NCBI GenBank assembly: GCA_950054485.1
Contig: CATLPD010000001.1
Coordinates: 310,001 to 374,000 of the forward strand
DNA from: an uncultured Alphaproteobacteria bacterium
GTDB taxonomy: Bacteria; Pseudomonadota; Alphaproteobacteria; Micavibrionales; CSBR16-224
Direction of reading: 5' to 3'
Length of the DNA stretch: 64,000 bases
Position 1 is the first letter of the stretch. Every line of letters starts with the position of its first letter. Positions 10,118 to 18,317 of the stretch are shown in pieces. Below the pieces are notes generated by a model. The model was not told the origin of the DNA and ran no database searches. It saw nothing but the letters and a program-made list of their open reading frames with translations. A program made the position numbers and the translations under genes.

Positions 10118-10725
10118 ATAAATTCACCCTATTGGCGACAGCCATTTTGCTATCTGTTACGCCCGCGATCGCCCAGAACATGGATGACGACGAAGTTCTG
10201 GTCGACGGCGACACGCGCGCTGTAATTGAAAGTGATGTTCTAGTCGACGAGAATACGGAAGTCATTATAAATAATGACGAAGCGCCGGAGAAACCCGTTG
10301 CAGTCATTGTCGAAAAATCCGACTGGGAAGATATGCAGGGCATGCGCAACCTGTCCGATTTTAATGATGCTATGCTTTCGACCGATCTGTACCGTCTATT
10401 GGAAACGGGCGAGCCCTATACCATTTTCGCACCGACCAATTCCGCATTCGGGCGTATGGGACTGACCAAGAAAAAACGTCTTCAGGACCCTGAAAAGCTT
10501 GATATCTTGCGCAAAACCATTGCCTATCACATCGCCCCCGGCCTCTACATGGCTGAAGATTTGAAAAACGGTCAATATATTTCAACCCTTGAAGGGGCTA
10601 AGATTAAAATCAGGGCCGGTGCCAATAATATCTATGCCGAAGAAGGTCAATTGCGCAAAAAAGACATCGAACTTGACCATATTATCATTCACACAATCGA
10701 CGAAGTACTAACACAGGCGCAATAA
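10114..10725 (+). CDS. Exported fasciclin (FAS1) domain protein
   Basis: A 203-residue protein with a Sec signal peptide (NKFTLLATAILLSVTPAIAQN, cleavage near residue 20). An acidic linker follows (about 22-60), then one FAS1 domain (about 75-203). The two family signatures are recognisable: the YTIFAPTNSAFGRM block and the late YHIAPGLY...DHIIIHTIDEVL block. FAS1 domains mediate adhesion or ligand binding outside the cytoplasm. The gene occupies the position after coaE where many alphaproteobacteria have dnaQ. It starts inside the coaE stop codon and is followed three bases later by an mscS-type gene. Confidence 0.85.
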   Translation: MNKFTLLATAILLSVTPAIAQNMDDDEVLVDGDTRAVIESDVLVDENTEVIINNDEAPEKPVAVIVEKSDWEDMQGMRNLSDFNDAMLSTDLYRLLETGEPYTIFAPTNSAFGRMGLTKKKRLQDPEKLDILRKTIAYHIAPGLYMAEDLKNGQYISTLEGAKIKIRAGANNIYAEEGQLRKKDIELDHIIIHTIDEVLTQAQ

Positions 10726-10728
10726 ACT

Positions 10729-11760
10729 ATGGAAGAAATCGAAATATCTACAAATGAAAATGCCGTTGCAACAGGCCTTGAACTGACCGTTGCAAAATTG
10801 GGCGACTGGACTGCCGAATTCTACCAGATGCTGCCGAATATCATTGTCGGTATCTGCATATTGGCGTTGTTTCTTCTGGTATCCCTTGGTATACGACGCG
10901 GATTGAAAAAATACTTCATTCGCACCCAGCGCCTCGATTTGGGACGTTTGATGTCCGTTTTCGCCTTTTGGGCCCTGATGTCGGTCGGCTTTCTGATTTT
11001 TCTAACGATTATCATCCCGTCCTTAAAACCTGTTGATCTTCTCGCCAGCCTGGGTTTCGGGTCGATTGCATTCGGTTTTGCCTTTAAGGATATCCTATCG
11101 AACACCTTGGCAGGTTTCTTGATTTTATTGCGACAGCCCTTTCGCCGCGGCGACCAGATATCGGTTGACGGAATGGAGGGCACCGTGCAGGCTATCGAAC
11201 CCCGCGCCACGATTATCCGCACCTATGACGGCAGTGATGTCATTATCCCGAATACGACGATCTATACCAGTAATGTTATTGTGCATACATCGCACGCCAT
11301 GCGCCGCACAGAAATCGAGCTGACGATCGGCTATGTCTATAATATCCGCAAGATCACCAAACTGATACAGGATGCGCTGGCCCCGATCGAAGAAATCAAA
11401 AAAGACCCCGGCCCGCAGGTTTTATGTTGGGAGCTGGGCTCGACATCCCTTGCCATTCGTGTGCGCTGGTGGATTGATTCCGACCGGGCATCACAGAATA
11501 TATCGCGATCCCGCGCTGTGCAGGCGATTAAGGAAGCCTTTGATGCCAATGACATCGACCCGACCGACCCACAGCTGATTTATTATCAGCAAAGCAGCCC
11601 TTTTGCGCCTGAAGGCGGCGACAAGATTGATAAAGATGTTATTAAAACCAATGATGCCGATTTCGGCCCGCCGCCCGAATTGATCGTCTCCAAAAATGAT
11701 CCGGAAGCCCATAAAATCAAGCTCGATTCAAAGGAAGAAACCCTGCTGCCCGAAAACTGA
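10729..11760 (+). CDS. MscS-family mechanosensitive ion channel
   Basis: A 343-residue small-conductance channel. Three helices are visible (about residues 35-55, 74-97 and 104-130). The third has the Gly/Ala-rich pore-lining pattern of MscS (LASLGFGSIAFGFAFKDILSNTLAG), followed by the beta domain RRGDQISVDGMEGTVQAI. The cytoplasmic vestibule domain runs to about residue 285, with a charged tail after it. The family protects against hypo-osmotic shock by opening under membrane tension. It is the last gene of the plus-strand cluster and converges tail-to-tail with nadC. Confidence 0.93.
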   Translation: MEEIEISTNENAVATGLELTVAKLGDWTAEFYQMLPNIIVGICILALFLLVSLGIRRGLKKYFIRTQRLDLGRLMSVFAFWALMSVGFLIFLTIIIPSLKPVDLLASLGFGSIAFGFAFKDILSNTLAGFLILLRQPFRRGDQISVDGMEGTVQAIEPRATIIRTYDGSDVIIPNTTIYTSNVIVHTSHAMRRTEIELTIGYVYNIRKITKLIQDALAPIEEIKKDPGPQVLCWELGSTSLAIRVRWWIDSDRASQNISRSRAVQAIKEAFDANDIDPTDPQLIYYQQSSPFAPEGGDKIDKDVIKTNDADFGPPPELIVSKNDPEAHKIKLDSKEETLLPEN

Positions 11761-11762
11761 TA

Positions 11763-12638
11763 TCAAGCCTGCAATCTTATCCCCAGGCTTGCCACATCAA
11801 CAGCATCCAGACCGATATCAAAATTCAGCGCACTGTGGGTCAGGGCTCCAATAGAAATGACATCAACCCCGCTGGCCGCAATATTCTGAATGGTGTTCAG
11901 ATTGACGTTACCCGAGGCCTCCAGAACAGTTTTTCCTGCATTTAACCGGACAGCTTCGGCCATATCACGCGGGTCCATATTATCCAGCATGATGATATCG
12001 GCCAATTCGGTTTCTAAAACCCGTCTAAATTGAGCCAATGTATCGACCTCGATTTCAATTTTAACGGTATGCCCGACATAGGCGCGCGCTTTTTTCAATG
12101 TTTTAACGACATCACCGCAATTGGCCGCAATATGGTTGTCTTTAATCATCACACAATCATCAAGGCGCATACGGTGCGGGAAACCGCCACCACAACGCAC
12201 CGCATATTTTTCAACCGCGCGCAGCAACGGCGTTGTTTTACGGCTGCAGGCGATTTTCGGGCTATGCGGTTTTGCCGCCTGAACCATTTTATCGGTCAGA
12301 CTGGCAATTCCCGACAGACGGCCCATAAAATTTAACGCGACGCGTTCCGCCATTAAAATAGATGCCGTCTTGCCGGAAACACTGGCAATCAGATCGCCTT
12401 TTTTGATCTTATCGCCATCTTTTATGTTGGCTTTAAAATCCAGCCTGTCATCAATCAGCCCAAAAGCTGTACGTGCCAGATCCAGCCCGCACAAGATACC
12501 TTCCTGCCGGCTGACAAAATGATATGTGGATTGATGGTCCGCCTCAATTGTTGCCTGCGTCGTCAGGTCGCCGCCCAGACCCAAATCTTCCTCAAGGGCG
12601 CGTTCGACCAGATTTTTCATTGTAATTTTATTCATCAT
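11763..12638 (-). CDS. nadC: Nicotinate-nucleotide pyrophosphorylase (carboxylating), quinolinate phosphoribosyltransferase
   Basis: A 291-residue enzyme converting quinolinate plus PRPP to nicotinate mononucleotide, the third step of de novo NAD synthesis. Signatures include EEDLGLGGDLTTQATI near the N-terminus, the active-site CSRKTTPLLRAVEKYAV and HRMRLDDCVMIKDNHI, and late IMLDNMDPRDMAEAV and DVISIGALTHSA. The start overlaps the nadB stop by four bases. It is third in the nadABC operon and is presumably under the nadA promoter and its palindromes. Confidence 0.96.
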   Translation of the reverse strand: MMNKITMKNLVERALEEDLGLGGDLTTQATIEADHQSTYHFVSRQEGILCGLDLARTAFGLIDDRLDFKANIKDGDKIKKGDLIASVSGKTASILMAERVALNFMGRLSGIASLTDKMVQAAKPHSPKIACSRKTTPLLRAVEKYAVRCGGGFPHRMRLDDCVMIKDNHIAANCGDVVKTLKKARAYVGHTVKIEIEVDTLAQFRRVLETELADIIMLDNMDPRDMAEAVRLNAGKTVLEASGNVNLNTIQNIAASGVDVISIGALTHSALNFDIGLDAVDVASLGIRLQA

Positions 12639-14194
12639 GCCGATACCTCCTGCACCATTGGCAATTTATGACTGACAAGACTGCGGTGTTTCCATTCATT
12701 GTGCCTTTCGGGATAATCGGTGCGATAATGCCCGCCGCGGCTTTCCGTACGGGTGCGCGCCGCCTTGGTGATCAGCAGGCACACACGCGCCATATCCTCG
12801 ATCTCTGTATCCAGACCACTATATTCGGCAAGAATGCTGTCAAAGAAATATTCTGCATCTGCCAGATCATATTCATTGCGCAAAATACCGACATATTCTG
12901 TCATGGTCCGGCGCATCGCATTGATTACCTTCGCTTTTAAAACAGGGTTTAAATAGGCCGTACGTTTTTGGCGTACGTGTGGCAAAACTTGACCGTCCTT
13001 GCCCGACAGAACTTTCCATTTTTGTTTAATGTCCCGTGCCGATGCACGGCCCATGATGACCGCCTCCAGAACCGAATTGCTGGCCAGACGATTTGCGCCG
13101 TGGAAACCTGTCGATGCAGCCTCGCCGATCACCCAAAGGCCCGCTGTAGATGATCTGCCATTGCGGTCTGTTGCAACGCCGCCCATGTGATAATGGGCGG
13201 CTGGCGTAACCGGTAACAGATCCCGTGCAGGGTCCAGATCCAGAGATTTTGATGTTTTCTGCAATGTATAGAATTCGGATGTATCGATGTGGCGACAATC
13301 CAGATAAACCTCGCGCCCCATGCGCTGCTGACCCAATATGGCACGCGCAACGATATCACGTGGCGCCAGTTCAGCCATCGGGTGTACGTCTGTCATGAAA
13401 CGTACGCCTTTATCATTCACCAGCGTTGCGCCGTGGCCACGCAGAGCCTCTGTCATCAGCGGCAGTGATCCAGCCTTGTCGCATTTCAGGGCGGTTGGGT
13501 GGAACTGCATAAATTCCAAATCAGCCAGATCCGCACCGGCCTTTTCGGCCAACGTAATCGCCTGTCCGGTATTGGTAACAGGGTTTGTCGTCTCCGAATA
13601 AAGCCCTGCCGCACCGCCTGTCGCCAGTATAACAGCAGGCGCGCGAAGTGTGTACGTGCTCGCACGCCCTTGCTTTTCAAAGACGACCCCGCCTACGCCG
13701 CCATCTTTATATTTCAACAACTCGATAACCTTGGCCTGATCAATAATATCGATATAGGGGGCAGATTTTATCTTGTCCCACAGAACGGGCATTAAGGCAC
13801 GGCCAAAGCCGTCACCTGAATCCGCTTTTAAAACGCGGTGCGCATCGTGTCCGCCTTCGCACGATAGAATATAGTTAAATCCATCATCTTCGACCGAAAA
13901 CTGAACACCGTTCATTTCTAAATATCCGACAATCGATCTGGCCGTAGCGGTATAGTGTTTTGCAACTTTTTCATCGACAACTTCTGCGCCGGCCTTGACT
14001 GTATCGCGCGCATGGGCGGCAGGTGTATCGTCGGGCCCAACGGCGGCAGCCAAACCGCCCTGCGTCCAAAGGCTGGAACAATCCCCGCCGATTTTGCCCG
14101 TCGTGACCAGCGCAACCTTTAAAGGGGCGGCAGACAACGCGGCGACACATCCAGCGGCACCACTTCCGACAATAATGACATCATAATCTTTCAT
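12635..14194 (-). CDS. nadB: L-aspartate oxidase
   Basis: A 519-residue flavoprotein oxidising L-aspartate to iminoaspartate, which NadA then condenses with dihydroxyacetone phosphate. The FAD fold begins at DVIIVGSGAAGCVAALSA. The conserved flavoprotein segments LWTQGGLAAAVG and FMQFHPTAL, the catalytic-domain HYHMGGVATD, and GLWVIGEAASTGFHGANRLASNS are all present. The C-terminal helical domain (about 410-500) has the SRGGHYRTDYPE motif of the family. AAGGAG precedes the ATG. It lies 14 bases after nadA and overlaps nadC. Confidence 0.96.
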   Translation of the reverse strand: MKDYDVIIVGSGAAGCVAALSAAPLKVALVTTGKIGGDCSSLWTQGGLAAAVGPDDTPAAHARDTVKAGAEVVDEKVAKHYTATARSIVGYLEMNGVQFSVEDDGFNYILSCEGGHDAHRVLKADSGDGFGRALMPVLWDKIKSAPYIDIIDQAKVIELLKYKDGGVGGVVFEKQGRASTYTLRAPAVILATGGAAGLYSETTNPVTNTGQAITLAEKAGADLADLEFMQFHPTALKCDKAGSLPLMTEALRGHGATLVNDKGVRFMTDVHPMAELAPRDIVARAILGQQRMGREVYLDCRHIDTSEFYTLQKTSKSLDLDPARDLLPVTPAAHYHMGGVATDRNGRSSTAGLWVIGEAASTGFHGANRLASNSVLEAVIMGRASARDIKQKWKVLSGKDGQVLPHVRQKRTAYLNPVLKAKVINAMRRTMTEYVGILRNEYDLADAEYFFDSILAEYSGLDTEIEDMARVCLLITKAARTRTESRGGHYRTDYPERHNEWKHRSLVSHKLPMVQEVSA

Positions 14195-14208
14195 TTTTGT
14201 TTCTCCTT

Positions 14209-15228
14209 TTACACAGGGACCGCCAGCATGCGTTCAACGGCTGCGCGGGCACGCTCGGCAATGGCTGGGTCAACCGTAACTTCGGTTTGCCGGGTTTGAA
14301 GGGTTTTTAAAATTTTCGGCAATGTAATCCGCTTCATATGCGGGCATAGATTGCACGGGCGTACAAATTCGACATTCGGGTTTTGCACCGCGACATTATC
14401 CGACATCGAACATTCGGTAATCATGACAACGCGGGCAGGCTGTTTATTCTGTACGTAATCCGCCATCGCCTTGGTCGAGCCCGAGAAATCAGCCTCGTCC
14501 ACCACTTCGGGCGGGCATTCGGGGTGCGCCAAAACAACGGCATCCGGCCAGGCCTTGCGGTATGCGCGGATATTTTCGGGTGTGAAACGTTCGTGCACCT
14601 CGCAGCTGCCGGCATAGGTCAGAATTTTCTTTTTTGTCTGGCGCGCAATATTTTTCGCCAGATACTGATCGGGGATCATCAAGACCGTATCGCTGTCAAA
14701 ACTTTCGACAATCGCGAGCGCATTGGAAGACGTACAGCAAATATCGCTTTCGGCTTTGACCTCGGCGGAGGTATTCACGTAGGTCACGATCGGCACACCC
14801 GGATATTTTTCACGCAGCAGACGTACGTCCGCCGCTGTAATGGAGGATGCCAGTGAACAGCCCGCCTTCATATCAGGGATCAGAACCGTTTTTTCAGGTG
14901 AAAGGATTTTGGATGTTTCCGCCATAAAATGTACGCCCGCCTGAACAATAATATCCGCATCGGTTTTGGCAGCCTGCTGGGCCAGTTGCAATGAATCACC
15001 TGCAAAATCGGCAACGCAATTGAAAATTTCAGGGGTCATATAGTTATGCGCCAGAATAACAGCGCCCATTTCTTTTTTCAGGCGGTTGATCGCATAGATA
15101 TAGGGGGCATGTTCGCACCATTCCATTTCAGAAATAACTTTACGTACAGGCTCGTAAAGATCTGCCGTCTGTCGTGCAACCTCTGCTGTAAATTGTAAAA
15201 CCTGTGGTCTTTCTATTGTATCTAGCAT
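14209..15228 (-). CDS. nadA: Quinolinate synthase A
   Basis: A 339-residue 4Fe-4S enzyme making quinolinate from iminoaspartate and dihydroxyacetone phosphate. The likely three cluster cysteines lie in [18 protein letters not shown] and [10 protein letters not shown]. The other family blocks are [24 protein letters not shown] and [23 protein letters not shown]. First gene of the nad operon, with GGAGTG before the ATG. The promoter immediately upstream contains two near-perfect palindromes, which points to repression of the operon by an NAD-responsive regulator. Confidence 0.96.
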   Translation of the reverse strand: MLDTIERPQVLQFTAEVARQTADLYEPVRKVISEMEWCEHAPYIYAINRLKKEMGAVILAHNYMTPEIFNCVADFAGDSLQLAQQAAKTDADIIVQAGVHFMAETSKILSPEKTVLIPDMKAGCSLASSITAADVRLLREKYPGVPIVTYVNTSAEVKAESDICCTSSNALAIVESFDSDTVLMIPDQYLAKNIARQTKKKILTYAGSCEVHERFTPENIRAYRKAWPDAVVLAHPECPPEVVDEADFSGSTKAMADYVQNKQPARVVMITECSMSDNVAVQNPNVEFVRPCNLCPHMKRITLPKILKTLQTRQTEVTVDPAIAERARAAVERMLAVPV

Positions 15229-15247
15229 TTTATCACTCCGATTCTTT

Positions 15248-15266
15248 TATGCTCATTTAGAGTATA
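15248..15266 (-). promoter_or_regulatory. Operator-like palindrome 1 upstream of nadA
   Basis: TATGCTC-N5-GAGTATA is a 19-bp inverted repeat with one mismatch between arms. It covers the expected transcription start of nadA, just downstream of the -10 hexamer. A second copy lies 28 bp further upstream. Position over the start site is typical of a repressor site. The regulator is not encoded in the window. A NadQ-type alphaproteobacterial NAD regulator is the candidate by function only. Confidence 0.7.
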
Positions 15267-15271
15267 ATTAA

Positions 15272-15300
15272 AATATATGCTCTTTTTGAGTATAAGTCAA
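15272..15300 (-). promoter_or_regulatory. Sigma-70-type promoter of nadABC
   Basis: On the minus strand TTGACT (15300-15295) and TATATT (15277-15272) are separated by 17 bases. The start of transcription would fall near 15265, about 37 bases before the nadA ATG. The two 19-bp palindromes overlap this promoter and its start site. Confidence 0.75.
15276..15294 (-). promoter_or_regulatory. Operator-like palindrome 2 upstream of nadA
   Basis: TATGCTC-N5-GAGTATA again, 19 bp, with both arms identical to palindrome 1 and only the N5 centre different. It fills the 17-bp spacer between the nadA -35 and -10 elements. Bound protein there would block RNA polymerase directly. Confidence 0.7.
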
Positions 15301-15370
15301 GAGGTGTTGAAAATATTTTTCTAGATCATTTGATAAACTCGCTTTACCCTTGCCTTAAGGAGAGACCAAT

Positions 15371-16171
15371 ATGCGCACACTTATCGTTATACCCGCCCGT
15401 TACGGATCAACACGGCTGCCCGGCAAACCGCTGGCTATGATTGCGGGTAAAACCATGCTGCAGCGTGTATACGAGCTGGCACAATCCTCAACAGCGGATT
15501 TTAAAAATGTGGATGTATTGGTGGCAACAGATGATACGCGCATCATGGATCATGCAGCCGAAATCGGCGCCCCAGCGGTCATGACGCCCGAATCCTGCCC
15601 GACGGGTACCGACCGCGCCTTCGAAGCTGTTAAAGCATCAGGCCTGTCGCCCGATGTTGTTTTGAATTTGCAGGGCGACGCGCCATTAACACCGCCCCAC
15701 TTCATTCGCCAGATGATCCGTGCGTTTGATGTAACGCCCGTTCCTGATGTCGTCACGCCTGCCTATCAGCTGACATGGGACCAACTAGACGACATGCGAA
15801 ATAGTAAAAGACAGACCCCTTTTTCCGGCACCAGCGTGATCTGCGGGCCTGACGGCTATGCCTTATGGTTTTCAAAAAACATCATCCCCGCCATCCGCAA
15901 GGAAGATAAACTGCGCGTATCAGATGGTTTATCGCCCGTTATTCGCCATATTGGCCTTTACGCCTATCATTATCCGGCATTGGAAAAATATGTGACCCTG
16001 GACCAGAGCCGATACGAGCAACTGGAAGGTCTGGAACAATTACGCCTGCTGGAAAACGGCATGCGCATTAAAATCGAGATCATTGATCCGAAAGGCGAGC
16101 CCATTCACGGCGGCGTCGATTCACCTGAAGATATAGAACGTGTGGAACGCGTCCTGGCCGCGAAGCATTAA
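15371..16171 (+). CDS. kdsB: 3-deoxy-manno-octulosonate cytidylyltransferase (CMP-Kdo synthetase)
   Basis: A 266-residue enzyme activating Kdo with CTP for the inner core of lipopolysaccharide. The N-terminal nucleotidyltransferase signature PARYGSTRLPGKPLA is exact. The metal/nucleotide motif LQGDAPL (usually NVQGDEP) and the late HIGLYAYHYPALEKYV and ENGMRIK blocks are present. The Glu after GD is Ala here, a small departure from most KdsB proteins. AAGGAGAG precedes the ATG. It implies a Kdo-containing outer membrane. Confidence 0.93.
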   Translation: MRTLIVIPARYGSTRLPGKPLAMIAGKTMLQRVYELAQSSTADFKNVDVLVATDDTRIMDHAAEIGAPAVMTPESCPTGTDRAFEAVKASGLSPDVVLNLQGDAPLTPPHFIRQMIRAFDVTPVPDVVTPAYQLTWDQLDDMRNSKRQTPFSGTSVICGPDGYALWFSKNIIPAIRKEDKLRVSDGLSPVIRHIGLYAYHYPALEKYVTLDQSRYEQLEGLEQLRLLENGMRIKIEIIDPKGEPIHGGVDSPEDIERVERVLAAKH

Positions 16172-16204
16172 TACTTAAAATTACAATTTTATGGAGCAGA
16201 TAAA

Positions 16205-16855
16205 ATGACGACAAAATTGATTATAGCCAGACACGGCAATACGTTCGAACCTGATGAAACACCGCGCCGCGTTGGCGCGCGCACCGATTTGGAATTGGTG
16301 GAAAAAGGTATTGTGCAGGCAACGCAGCTTGGCACATGGTTGCAAATGCAGGATTTAAACCCGCAGCGTATCATCGCCGGGCCGTTGAAACGTACTCGCC
16401 GCATGGCGGAAATCGCACGTGGCGTCATGTATCACGATGACAGCGAAAAACCGAATGTGGAAATTGACGAGCGGCTGCGTGAAATTGACTATGGCCCTGA
16501 CGAAGACCTGCGTGAGGAAGAAGTCGTAAACCGCATCGGCGCGGATGCTATCGCAAAATGGGATCAGGACGCAATCGTGCCCGAAGGATGGAATGTCGAC
16601 CCGGACGAGTTGCAAAAACACTGGCAGGACATTGCAAATGACATTACGCAGAATAACGAAAATGAAATCGTTCTGGTTGTTACCAGCAATGGTGTTGCCC
16701 GTTTTGCCCCCTATCTGACAGGTAATTTTGCAGGTTTCAAATCTAAATTTTCGCTGAAACTGGCAACCGGTGCCGTCGGCATTCTGAACTTTGACGGTAA
16801 AGACTGGCAGGTCGAGGACTGGAACATCCGCCCGCATAAAGAATTAGAAGAGTAA
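16205..16855 (+). CDS. Histidine phosphatase family protein (phosphoglycerate-mutase-like)
   Basis: A 216-residue member of branch 1 of the histidine phosphatase superfamily. The phospho-acceptor motif is ARHGNTF near the N-terminus, with the second Arg in GPLKRTRRMAEIA and the acid catalyst region in LREIDYGPDEDL. The second catalytic His of most members should appear near residue 165. There the sequence reads VVTSNGVARFAP, with Asn where His is usual, so activity may be altered. Candidate substrates include phosphoglycerate and small phosphorylated metabolites. It follows kdsB at a 33-base gap. Confidence 0.8.
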   Translation: MTTKLIIARHGNTFEPDETPRRVGARTDLELVEKGIVQATQLGTWLQMQDLNPQRIIAGPLKRTRRMAEIARGVMYHDDSEKPNVEIDERLREIDYGPDEDLREEEVVNRIGADAIAKWDQDAIVPEGWNVDPDELQKHWQDIANDITQNNENEIVLVVTSNGVARFAPYLTGNFAGFKSKFSLKLATGAVGILNFDGKDWQVEDWNIRPHKELEE

Positions 16856-16862
16856 AAATAAA

Positions 16863-16896
16863 AAAAGCCCCCCGTTTCCGGAGGGCTTTAATTTTT
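16863..16896. terminator. Bidirectional intrinsic terminator
   Basis: AAAGCCC and GGGCTTT pair around a C/G-rich inner part, flanked by an A run on one side and T-rich sequence on the other. It lies between the histidine phosphatase gene (plus) and the 16909-17721 gene (minus), so it can serve both. Confidence 0.75.
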
Positions 16897-16908
16897 ATAG
16901 CAGCGCTA

Positions 16909-17721
16909 TTACTTAGGCTTGTTACCACCGAACTTGAAGCCACCGTTACCGCCACCACGCTTTGGCGTGTTGTCGTTGTCGGCTTTCTTTGGTGATGTGC
17001 CCATCAATGCGGCATATGCCTGACCCGCTTCTTGCGGTGTTGGCAATGAAGCAGCTGCGCTCATCAAAAGCTGGCTAACAGCTTCTGGGCTCATGCTGGC
17101 TGTGATGCCGTACAATGTCTGGCTGATCATTGTTGTCGGGATTTCATCTGCAAAGCCCATAACAGCGTTTGCGATTTCATCTTCTGACATGTGTTTCGCG
17201 TTGTCCAGGAATGAACCGAAACGGTCAGCTTGCATTTCTACCATCATTTTGAATGGCTCTGGCAGTGGCAATTGGCTTGCCGCAGCAGAAAGGGCCGCAC
17301 CCATGTCATCCTGACCAGGCTGGTTCAAAGACTGCTTCAGACCTTGTGCAATTTGCATCGCAACTTGTGGGTCTTTCAGGCTTGATACCAGGCTTTCGAT
17401 TGTTTGATCCATTTCAGATGCATCGAAAGAGCTCAGCAACAGAGAAATACCTGTGCTTGTTTTTTCGCCGGCCAACAGTTCCTGTACGTCAGCAACGATG
17501 TTTTCAACGTCGTCTTGTGTCAAAGCGTCTACAAGAGCGCCTTTGATTACAGCTTCCAGTTCTTCAGGGCTTGGGTTACCGCTTTGTACCAAAGCTTCGA
17601 TTTCAGCCTGAACGCCTTCCAGACCGATAAGTGTTTTTTCGATTGTCGCTGTTTGTTTTGCAGCAAATTCGTTGAACGCTTCTTTAAGCAGTTTAATGCC
17701 TTCGTTACCGTCAAATTTCAT
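16909..17721 (-). CDS. Conserved-looking cytoplasmic protein of unknown function, probably highly expressed
   Basis: A 270-residue soluble, acidic, mainly helical protein with no signal peptide. It contains many Ala/Gln/Leu helices (for example SLLLSSFDASEMDQTIESL), then a short basic/Gly tail (KRGGGNGGFKFGGNKPK). Codon choice is visibly more restricted than in neighbours, with repeated GCT, GGT and AAA/CAG usage. A near-consensus promoter and AAGGAGT before the ATG also suggest abundant expression. No domain was recognised. The glycine tail resembles those of some nucleic-acid-binding proteins, but that is weak. Confidence 0.6.
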   Translation of the reverse strand: MKFDGNEGIKLLKEAFNEFAAKQTATIEKTLIGLEGVQAEIEALVQSGNPSPEELEAVIKGALVDALTQDDVENIVADVQELLAGEKTSTGISLLLSSFDASEMDQTIESLVSSLKDPQVAMQIAQGLKQSLNQPGQDDMGAALSAAASQLPLPEPFKMMVEMQADRFGSFLDNAKHMSEDEIANAVMGFADEIPTTMISQTLYGITASMSPEAVSQLLMSAAASLPTPQEAGQAYAALMGTSPKKADNDNTPKRGGGNGGFKFGGNKPK

Positions 17722-17810
17722 AGTATGTACTCCTTATCGCTATAGTTTCTGCGCAGAACAAAATTCATCCTTCCGAACGCAGAGAATCATCATTGAATGA
17801 ACTATCCCTA

Positions 17811-17839
17811 TCTTTAAAGGAGCGATTCGGTTATGTCAA
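17811..17839 (-). promoter_or_regulatory. Sigma-70-type promoter of the 16909-17721 gene
   Basis: On the minus strand TTGACA and TAAAGA are 17 bases apart. Transcription would start near 17804, leaving an untranslated leader of about 80 bases before the ATG. The -35 reads TTGACATAA, as at several other orphan genes here. Confidence 0.65.
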
Positions 17840-17877
17840 GATTGTTTATGAAAAGATTTTATGGGAGTCGAATATGG

Positions 17878-18255
17878 TCAAGCAAGAACATCCAGCAGTG
17901 AATCCTGCATTTCATCGGCTGTTTTAATCACGCTGACATTTGCTTTATAGGCGATCTCTGCCGTCAGCAAATTTACCGCCTCTTCTTCCAGCGAAATATT
18001 CGGCACGGAGACATAGCCGTCATTATCTGCCAGTGCAGAATCCGGGCTGTAGGTTTTAAAAGTCGGATTTTGACGCGTCTGAACCGATACCTCGACGCCC
18101 GTACCGTTTGATGATAAAACAGCATCTTTGGCCTCGTAATTCGAGCTGGAGACATTGGCAATATTTTCGGCAGAAACTGCCGTTTTCGCGCTTTGCCCGC
18201 GCAGACCTGATAATGCAATGGATATTGCGTCCAAATTCTTCTCCACCTCTCCCAT
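17878..18255 (-). CDS. Flagellar basal-body rod-like protein (FlgC-like)
   Basis: A 125-residue protein with both ends of the flagellar rod/hook family. The N-terminal ISIALSGLRGQSAKTAVSAENIANVSSSNY matches the rod-protein signature. The C-terminal SLEEEAVNLLTAEIAYKANVSVIKT is like FlgC/FlgG C-termini and would form the coiled-coil partner. The middle domain is short, as in FlgC (usually about 135 residues). No other flagellar gene is nearby, so it may be a solitary paralogue or part of a scattered flagellar set. Family call good, specific subunit uncertain. Confidence 0.75.
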   Translation of the reverse strand: MGEVEKNLDAISIALSGLRGQSAKTAVSAENIANVSSSNYEAKDAVLSSNGTGVEVSVQTRQNPTFKTYSPDSALADNDGYVSVPNISLEEEAVNLLTAEIAYKANVSVIKTADEMQDSLLDVLA

Positions 18256-18317
18256 TATTACATTAACAAAAAAGCCCTAAATTTCTGTTAAGTCTTGATG
18301 CTTTTGAAAGGCAATGT

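Noticed and set aside
12968-13298. Shadow ORFs inside nadB
   Set aside because: They follow the codon bias of the opposite strand and have no ribosome sites.
15229-15370. Possible riboswitch in the nadA leader
   Set aside because: The leader is only about 37 bases, too short for an NAD riboswitch. The palindromes explain regulation better.
18277-18291. CTAA-N7-TTAA upstream of the FlgC-like gene as CtrA box
   Set aside because: One mismatch in the first half-site and AT-rich surroundings. Kept only as a remark.
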